Below are positions 7,541-12,627 of a DNA stretch of 12,627 bases, in pieces. Under the pieces are notes generated by a model. The model saw only the letters and a list, made by a program, of their open reading frames with translations, did not search any database and had not been told where the DNA came from. Within the stretch, counting starts at the first letter, position 1. The number at the start of each line of letters is the position of its first letter. Origin of the DNA: CAZDML01 sp964506645 (GTDB taxonomy: Bacteria; Elusimicrobiota; Elusimicrobia; 2-01-FULL-59-12). The translations under genes and the position numbers were made by a program. Location: contig CAZDML010000057.1 of NCBI GenBank assembly GCA_964506645.1, forward strand, positions 1-12,627, in the 5' to 3' direction.

Positions 7541-9282
7541 TGCCTGAATCGTCAAAATCCATCATTCTTCGTGGCATTCCCGCTTCCCCTGGCATCGGGA
7601 TCGGGAAAGCCTTTGTTCTGAGCGAGGAAGACCTTTCGTATACGCGTCGTTCCATTAAGAAAGAGAACGTCAAAAAAGAAATCACGCGTTTTCGACAGGC
7701 GCTGGCCAAGACGAAAACGGATATCAATCAATCGCGCGACCGGGTGTTGAAAGCGCTGGGAAAGTCGCACGAAGCGCTGATCGATGTGCATCTGCTCATC
7801 CTGGAAGACGCGCTGTTCAGTAAAGATATTGAAAAGAAAATCAGCGAAGATCGAATCAATTCAGAGGCAGCGCTCGTGCAGGTGTTGGATCATGTGTCGA
7901 AGACCTTTGAAAAACTTGGGGATGAATATTTCCGTCAGCGTAAAGATGACATTATGGATGTCGGGCGCAGGGTGATGCGCCACTTGCTGGGGCATCAGAC
8001 GCTGGGGCTGTCCCAGCTCACGGAGCGCTCGATCTTAATTGCTCGAGACCTAGCGCCTTCCGATACCTTAACGCTTCGTGATGAACTGGTCGAAGCCTTC
8101 GCCACGGATATTGGAGGACGAACGTCACATACGGCGATTCTTGCACAAGGCCTTGAAATTCCGGCCGTGGTCGGTCTTAAGGAAGTTGTTTCGCATGTGA
8201 AAAGCGGCGACCTGCTGATTGTGGACGGCAATGAGGGCCTGGTCATCATTAATCCGACCATGGCAACCCTCGAAAATTACCGCAAGGTGCGGGAAATTCA
8301 GCATGCCGCCAGCCGTGACTTGGAAAAGCTGCGCGATCTCCCCGCGCAAACAACGGATGGTCATAAAGTGGTTCTCGCTTCGAATTTGGAAACACCGGAA
8401 GAAGTCAAACCGGCACTCGGACACGGCGCCGAGGGTATCGGTCTCTACCGTACGGAATTCCTTTATTTGAACCGGTCGAAATTGCCCACGGAAGAAGAGC
8501 ACTACCAGAACTATCGTGCCGTGGCTCGGCAAATGTTGCCATATTCCATTATTATCCGAACGGTCGACTTGGGAGGGGACAAACTCGCCCCGTTTGGCGT
8601 GACGGGTCTCGACAATGAGCCGAACCCTTTCTTGGGCCTTCGAGGGATCCGGTTGTGCCTGCGGTATCCGGATCTTTTTAAAACACAGCTCCGCGCCATT
8701 CTCAGGGCCTCGGTCGAAGGGAAGCTCAAGATCATGTACCCGATGATTACGGGTATTGAAGAATTAAAACAGGCCAACCGAATTTTGAATGAGGTCAAGC
8801 AAGAGCTCAAAGACAAACGCATCCCCTTTGACCCGAAAATAGAAACCGGTGTGATGATCGAAACACCCTCAGCAGCAGTGATTGCCGATGTGCTGGCCAA
8901 GGAATGCGACTTTTTCTCCATTGGGACCAACGATTTGATTCAGTACACGCTGGCGGTCGACCGCGTGAATGAAAACGTTGCGCCGCTGTATAACCCGCTG
9001 CATTTGGGCGTGCTGCGCCTGATTCGCGGTATTATCGAAGCCGCCCATCAGTCCAACAAGTGGGTCGGGATGTGCGGGGAAATGGCCGGCGATCCGGTTA
9101 TGACCAAAGTGCTTTTAGGGATGGGGCTTGATGAATTTTCTGTGCCCGCGGCGGCTGTTCCTAAAATTAAACATTTGATCCGTTCCATGCGCTATGAGGA
9201 CGCCAAAGCGCTCGCGCAGGATGTTCTGCAGCAGACGGATCCTGACGTGATCCTCAAAAAGCTGGCCCAATCCAAGAGCTGA
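7540..9282 (+). CDS. ptsI: PTS enzyme I (PEP-protein phosphotransferase)
   Basis: Enzyme I transfers phosphate from phosphoenolpyruvate to HPr. The length (580) is normal (E. coli 575). The N-terminal part has GIPASPGIGIGKAF (12-25), the helical HPr-binding region and the active histidine His197 in GGRTSHTAIL (192-201). The PEP-binding barrel has GIGLYRTEFLY (299-309), DLGGDK (343-348), GLRGIRLCL (366-374), FFSIGTNDLIQYTLAVDR (458-475) and the catalytic cysteine Cys512 in GMCGEMAGDP (510-519). There is no GAF domain, so this is the sugar-type enzyme, not EI-Ntr (PtsP). GGAGAG at 7526-7531 lies 8 bases before the start, which overlaps the HPr stop as TAATG. It is the only EI in the window and should feed both the mannose-type EIIA and probably PtsN. 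Confidence 0.97.
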   Translation: MPESSKSIILRGIPASPGIGIGKAFVLSEEDLSYTRRSIKKENVKKEITRFRQALAKTKTDINQSRDRVLKALGKSHEALIDVHLLILEDALFSKDIEKKISEDRINSEAALVQVLDHVSKTFEKLGDEYFRQRKDDIMDVGRRVMRHLLGHQTLGLSQLTERSILIARDLAPSDTLTLRDELVEAFATDIGGRTSHTAILAQGLEIPAVVGLKEVVSHVKSGDLLIVDGNEGLVIINPTMATLENYRKVREIQHAASRDLEKLRDLPAQTTDGHKVVLASNLETPEEVKPALGHGAEGIGLYRTEFLYLNRSKLPTEEEHYQNYRAVARQMLPYSIIIRTVDLGGDKLAPFGVTGLDNEPNPFLGLRGIRLCLRYPDLFKTQLRAILRASVEGKLKIMYPMITGIEELKQANRILNEVKQELKDKRIPFDPKIETGVMIETPSAAVIADVLAKECDFFSIGTNDLIQYTLAVDRVNENVAPLYNPLHLGVLRLIRGIIEAAHQSNKWVGMCGEMAGDPVMTKVLLGMGLDEFSVPAAAVPKIKHLIRSMRYEDAKALAQDVLQQTDPDVILKKLAQSKS

Positions 9283-9295
9283 GTCCTTTCTCACT

Positions 9296-11080
9296 ATGAA
9301 CATTCGCAATTTCTGCATTATCGCCCATATTGATCATGGGAAATCGACACTGGCCGACCGTTTGTTGGAGGCCACCGGGACGATTTCGCAGCGCGAAATG
9401 CGTGCCCAGATCATGGACGGTATGGAGTTGGAACGTGAACGCGGCATTACCATTAAAGCCAAAGCCGTGCGTATGGAATATACGCACCCCAAGGACCATG
9501 AAAAATATATTTTGAACCTGATTGATACCCCGGGCCACGTCGACTTTACGTATGAAGTGTCCCGAGCCCTGGCGGCTTGCGAGGGGGCACTTCTATTAAT
9601 TGACGCCAGCCAAGGGGTCGAAGCGCAGACGCTGGCCAATGCGACGCTAGCGCGGGATGCCGGGCTGGAAATCATTCCGGTTATTAATAAGATCGATTTA
9701 CCTTCCGCCGATCCCGAAGAATGTAAACGTCAGATCCGTGAGATTTTGGGTATTGAACTGGAACCGATCCTCGCGAGCGCCAAGGCTGGGATCGGCATTC
9801 AGGATATCTTAGATGCCGTGATTCGTGATGTCCCGCCGCCGCCGATGAATACAGAGGTGCCGCTCAAGGCCATTGTTTTTGATTCCGTGTTCGACCCGTT
9901 CAGGGGGGTTGTGGTGTATATCCGTGTCCTGGAAGGGGAAATCCGCACCGGGCGTCCGATTAAGTTCATGATTACCAACCTGGAAATGACCGCTGAAGAA
10001 TTGGGCATTCTCCAGCTCAAGTTCATTAAGAAGGACCGACTCTCTGCGGGCGAGGTCGGCTATCTCATCCTAGGCCTGAAAGAACTTCATGATGTTCGTG
10101 TTGGTGACACCGTAACGACGGTTGATCGGCCCGCGAGTGCCCCGCATCCCGGTTATAAGGAGCTCAAACCGTTTGTTTTCGCCGGTCTCTATCCGATCAA
10201 CCCTAGCGACTACGACAACTTAAAGAAAGCGATGGAGAAGCTGCATCTCACCGACTCCGCTTTTAATTTTGTCCCGGAAACGTCGACGGCCTTGGGATTT
10301 GGTTTCCGCGCCGGCTTTTTGGGACTCTTGCACCTGGATATCGTCAAGACACGTATCGAACGTGAGTTTGAAATCCCGATGATTGCCACAGCGCCAAATG
10401 TCGAATACATCGTTGTCCCACATCATGGAGAGCGTGTGACGGTGGACAACCCCGCCCGTTTTCCGGATGAGGGCGACATTAACGAAATTCTTGAGCCCTA
10501 TGTCACCGCAACGATTGTGACCCCAGCCGATTATGTCGGGCCGCTCATGCAGCTCTGTCAGGACCGCCGCGGAGTCTTCCATGACATGAAATACATTACA
10601 ACGGTGCGCGTCGCGCTGCATTACGATTTGCCGCTCGCAGAAATTGTTAGTGACTTCTACAATGAACTTAAATCCCTTTCTAAAGGCTATGCCTCCTTCG
10701 ATTACGAGCACACCGGTCACAGTTCGGGAGATCTCGTGAAGATGGATATTCTGGTGAATGCGGAGCCTGTGGATGCGTTTTCGTTTATCGTGCATCGAGA
10801 CAAGGCCTACACCCAGGGCCGGGCGTTGTGCGAATCTCTGAAAGAGCTGATCCCGCGTCAGATGTTTGAGATCCCGTTGCAGGCGCGTATGGGGCATAAG
10901 ATTATTGCGCGCGAAACGATTCCCGCCTTGCGAAAAGACGTTCTGGCGAAGTGCTACGGCGGCGATATTTCGCGTAAGCGTAAACTTTTGGAAAAGCAAA
11001 AAGAAGGAAAGAAGAAAATGAAACAGTTTGGATCTGTGGAAATTCCACAAGAAGCCTTCATGGCTATTTTGAAACGATAA
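9296..11080 (+). CDS. lepA: Elongation factor 4 (LepA)
   Basis: This translational GTPase acts on ribosomes (back-translocation or initiation-related role). It is full length at 594 residues (E. coli 599). GTPase motifs are G1 AHIDHGKS (10-17), G2 RGITI (49-53), G3 DTPGH (77-81) and G4 NKID (131-134). The LepA-specific C-terminal region ends in LEKQKEGKKKMKQFGS...EAFMAILK, and FGFRAGFLGLLHLD is the elongation-factor domain III/V boundary typical of LepA. The start follows ptsI by 13 bases with no clear Shine-Dalgarno, so reinitiation or a weak site is assumed. It lies directly before lepB, the arrangement that gave lepA its name in E. coli. Confidence 0.97.
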   Translation: MNIRNFCIIAHIDHGKSTLADRLLEATGTISQREMRAQIMDGMELERERGITIKAKAVRMEYTHPKDHEKYILNLIDTPGHVDFTYEVSRALAACEGALLLIDASQGVEAQTLANATLARDAGLEIIPVINKIDLPSADPEECKRQIREILGIELEPILASAKAGIGIQDILDAVIRDVPPPPMNTEVPLKAIVFDSVFDPFRGVVVYIRVLEGEIRTGRPIKFMITNLEMTAEELGILQLKFIKKDRLSAGEVGYLILGLKELHDVRVGDTVTTVDRPASAPHPGYKELKPFVFAGLYPINPSDYDNLKKAMEKLHLTDSAFNFVPETSTALGFGFRAGFLGLLHLDIVKTRIEREFEIPMIATAPNVEYIVVPHHGERVTVDNPARFPDEGDINEILEPYVTATIVTPADYVGPLMQLCQDRRGVFHDMKYITTVRVALHYDLPLAEIVSDFYNELKSLSKGYASFDYEHTGHSSGDLVKMDILVNAEPVDAFSFIVHRDKAYTQGRALCESLKELIPRQMFEIPLQARMGHKIIARETIPALRKDVLAKCYGGDISRKRKLLEKQKEGKKKMKQFGSVEIPQEAFMAILKR

Positions 11081-11086
11081 GGAGAG
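11079..11086 (+). promoter_or_regulatory. Shine-Dalgarno site deciding a TTG start for lepB
   Basis: AAGGAGAG overlaps the lepA stop codon and sits 4 bases before TTG at 11091. No ATG lies nearby in frame, and the protein is well formed from this TTG, so the start is taken as TTG. Confidence 0.75.
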
Positions 11087-11090
11087 ACCC

Positions 11091-12056
11091 TTGGAAACAA
11101 CACTTTTTTGGATTGGATGCGGTCTCGGCGCCTACGCCGGGGTTTTGCGGCAGTTTTTTAAACGCGAGAGCTGGCTGAGCAGGCGCGTCATTGTCCGTCT
11201 GCTCCATGTGCTTTTCATGGCGGCCGTCGGGGGTCTGGTGGGATTTGTTGTTAGTTCTTCCACAGAACTTCACGGACCTACTTTGCGATGGCCCCTGTCC
11301 TTGGGTGCTTTAGCAGCAATTTGGGGCATTATTCAGGTGTCTGTAAAGCCGGCGGGTGACGGTAAAGAAGGAGCCCCTCAGCTCCTAGCGGCTGACCTGG
11401 AATGGGCCGAAACGGCCTTTTCGGCTTTCTTACTGGCCGCGGTGATTATGTACGCCGTGCTTCAGGCGTTTAAAATTCCTTCCGGATCGATGGAAGAGAC
11501 GCTTTTGATTGGCGATCACTTATTCGTGAATAAGTTCATCTATGGAATTCGAATTCCCTTTTCGGAGAAACGAATTTTCAAGATTCGTGATGTGCAGCGG
11601 GGCGACATTATTGTGTTTCAGTGTCCGGATTCGGCGCTTTCAGAGGAAGATCGGGAGCGTGGGATTCATAAAGACTTTATTAAGCGCGCGATCGGTATCC
11701 CTGGGGATGTGGTGCAACTGAAGAATAAGCAGCTGTTTGTGAATGGCCAGCTTCAGAAAGAGAAATACATTATTCAGCGCGATCCCCTGGTGTATCCGGT
11801 GCCCAGCCTGACGTTGAAACCCGAAGAGTATCAAAAAGAATGGCAGAGCGGCTCGTTTGCGCTGCCGAAGCGTGGCTATTCCGTACGTGATAACTTCGGC
11901 CCTGTGAAAATTCCGGAAGGAACCTATTTTGTTATGGGAGATAACCGTGACGGTTCGTTTGATGCCCGGTTCTGGGGGCCGATGCCGAATCGTCTCTTAA
12001 AAGGAAAAGCCTGGATTGTGTACTGGCCGTTAAACCGGATCCGCGTGATCCGGTAA
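11091..12056 (+). CDS. lepB: Signal peptidase I
   Basis: This membrane serine protease cleaves signal peptides from exported proteins. The catalytic serine is Ser133 in IPSGSMEETLLIGDHLFVNK (129-148). The general-base lysine is Lys198 in DFIKRAIGIPGD (195-206). YFVMGDNRDGSFDARFWGP (279-297) is the conserved box E. At 321 residues it is close to E. coli Lep (324), but the N-terminal part before the serine is long. It has hydrophobic segments at about 36-56, 67-84 and 107-127, and a weaker one at 5-19, with a positive stretch RESWLSRR (25-32). The usual enzyme has one or two anchors, so the topology here has an extra segment or two. The start is TTG. It is preceded by lepA and followed by nfeD 9 bases after its stop. 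Confidence 0.96.
   Translation: METTLFWIGCGLGAYAGVLRQFFKRESWLSRRVIVRLLHVLFMAAVGGLVGFVVSSSTELHGPTLRWPLSLGALAAIWGIIQVSVKPAGDGKEGAPQLLAADLEWAETAFSAFLLAAVIMYAVLQAFKIPSGSMEETLLIGDHLFVNKFIYGIRIPFSEKRIFKIRDVQRGDIIVFQCPDSALSEEDRERGIHKDFIKRAIGIPGDVVQLKNKQLFVNGQLQKEKYIIQRDPLVYPVPSLTLKPEEYQKEWQSGSFALPKRGYSVRDNFGPVKIPEGTYFVMGDNRDGSFDARFWGPMPNRLLKGKAWIVYWPLNRIRVIR
12034..12054 (+). repeat. Perfect 8-bp inverted repeat at the lepB-nfeD junction
   Basis: ACCGGATC, loop CGCGT, GATCCGGT. The arms are 12034-12041 and 12047-12054. The right arm ends in the lepB stop codon, and the AAGGAGG of nfeD begins on the next base. No T-run follows, so it is not a standard intrinsic terminator. The RNA hairpin could affect translation or mRNA stability, or be chance, since it lies in lepB coding sequence. 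Confidence 0.5.
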
Positions 12057-12061
12057 GGAGG
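12055..12061 (+). promoter_or_regulatory. Shine-Dalgarno site of the NfeD-like gene
   Basis: Full consensus AAGGAGG, beginning inside the lepB stop codon, 4 bases before the ATG at 12066. It directly abuts the inverted repeat. Confidence 0.75.
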
Positions 12062-12065
12062 CGTT

Positions 12066-12491
12066 ATGTCCTGGAAAGCTTGGCTAACCACCGCCATTGT
12101 GTGTATCGTTATAGAAATTCTTCCTCCGCCCACCCATTTCTTCTTTCTGGGTGTGGCCATGGGAGCTGTGGGCGCGGCCGTCGCCGCGTATTTTTCGGCG
12201 TTGTTGTGGCTTCCCTGGGTTGTCTTCGTGGCTTTAACCGTCGTCTTTACCCCGCTCTTAATACCTCTGGCCAAGTTTCTCTTTGCGACCAAGCCGCACG
12301 CGTCCAATGCCGATGCCGTGGTGGGTGAAAAAGCGCTCGTGGTGGAACGAATCGATCCCAAAACACCGGGGGTTGTGAAGGTTCACGGCGACATCTGGCG
12401 TGCGATGTCGAACGATACGATTGAAAAGGACCAATGGGTGGAAGTGTTGAATGTCGAAGGAACGCACGTGAACGTAAGGAGGATGTCATGA
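12066..12491 (+). CDS. NfeD-like membrane protein (short form)
   Basis: This 141-residue protein has hydrophobic segments at about 5-20, 23-45 and 47-72, followed by a cytoplasmic or periplasmic OB-fold-like domain (about 84-140: VGEKALVVERI, GVVKVHGDIWRAMS, DQWVEVLNVEGTHVNVRR). This is the short NfeD type, without the ClpP-like protease domain of long NfeD. Such proteins are usually encoded next to SPFH/stomatin proteins and thought to act with them in membrane organisation. That matches the next gene, which overlaps its stop by ATGA. The family assignment rests on topology and the C-terminal pattern; the molecular role is not known. Confidence 0.85.
   Translation: MSWKAWLTTAIVCIVIEILPPPTHFFFLGVAMGAVGAAVAAYFSALLWLPWVVFVALTVVFTPLLIPLAKFLFATKPHASNADAVVGEKALVVERIDPKTPGVVKVHGDIWRAMSNDTIEKDQWVEVLNVEGTHVNVRRMS
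12476..12482 (+). promoter_or_regulatory. Shine-Dalgarno site of the SPFH gene
   Basis: Full consensus AAGGAGG inside the end of the NfeD-like gene, 5 bases before the ATG at 12488. It fixes the start of the truncated last gene. Confidence 0.75.
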
Positions 12492-12627
12492 TTCCATTTG
12501 GTGGAGTCGGTTTATTAGCAGCGGTTGCGGCGGTTATTTATGTGTCCCGGATGATTCGCATCGTTCGCCAGTCGGAGAAGGGCCTGGTGGAAACCATGGG
12601 CCAGTACAGCCGAACGGCCACCCCCGG
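12488..12627 (+). CDS. SPFH/stomatin-like membrane protein (3' truncated)
   Basis: Only the first 46 codons are in the window. The N-terminus is a membrane anchor (GGVGLLAAVAAVIYVSRMI). RIVRQSEKGLVETMGQYSR follows, which fits the opening of the SPFH domain in stomatin/slipin proteins (typically I-VR--E--VVERLGKY). These proteins oligomerise at the inner membrane and are linked to NfeD partners, which supports the call. The start overlaps the NfeD-like stop by ATGA. The exact subgroup (slipin, paraslipin, HflK-like) cannot be told from this fragment. Confidence 0.8.
   Translation, partial: MIPFGGVGLLAAVAAVIYVSRMIRIVRQSEKGLVETMGQYSRTATP

Noticed and set aside
9829..9845. CCGCCGCCG triplet run in lepA
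   Set aside because: It encodes a short proline stretch (VPPPPM) in a loop; too short to be a meaningful repeat.
10220..11050. Minus-strand open frame of 276 codons opposite lepA
   Set aside because: It lies entirely within lepA, which has all its motifs; the reverse translation looks like a compositional shadow.
11544..11557. 14-bp perfect palindrome GGAATTCGAATTCC inside lepB
   Set aside because: It encodes part of the conserved YGIRIPF stretch of signal peptidase. No second copy was noticed, so chance is more likely than an operator.

Overview
The window is densely packed with plus-strand genes and reads as one long co-directional cluster. Fifteen protein genes are supported, two of them cut by the window edges. 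The largest non-coding gap is about 15 bases, and several junctions overlap as ATGA or TAATG. I see no rRNA, tRNA, CRISPR array, transposon or convincing intrinsic terminator. By eye the base composition is moderately GC-rich and even throughout, with no sign of a recently acquired segment.

Region 1 (1-2811) is a nitrogen-PTS/regulatory block: the end of a long-form ribosome hibernation factor (hpf), a PtsN-type EIIA, HPr kinase/phosphorylase (hprK) and the P-loop protein RapZ. Region 2 (2808-9282) is a full phosphotransferase system: mannose-family EIIA and EIIB, a GH57 glycoside hydrolase/glucanotransferase, mannose-family EIIC and EIID, then HPr (ptsH) and enzyme I (ptsI). Region 3 (9296-12627) is a housekeeping/membrane block: elongation factor 4 (lepA), signal peptidase I (lepB, TTG start), a short NfeD-like membrane protein and the start of an SPFH/stomatin-like protein.

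The parts fit one phosphorelay: PEP to EI to HPr His15, then to the mannose-type EIIA/EIIB, with PtsN as a probable second acceptor. HprK would phosphorylate HPr on Ser46, and that serine sits in an intact recognition context. The unusual element is the GH57 alpha-glucan enzyme, placed inside the EII operon between EIIB and EIIC and tightly linked on both sides. This suggests a link between PTS signalling and cytoplasmic glycogen or maltodextrin metabolism.

The organism is a bacterium that combines HprK with a PtsN/RapZ/mannose-type PTS cluster. Such hpf-ptsN-hprK-rapZ-man arrangements are known to me from Deltaproteobacteria-like lineages and seem plausible for candidate phyla such as Omnitrophota. 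That assignment is inference from gene content and general sequence feel, with low confidence.
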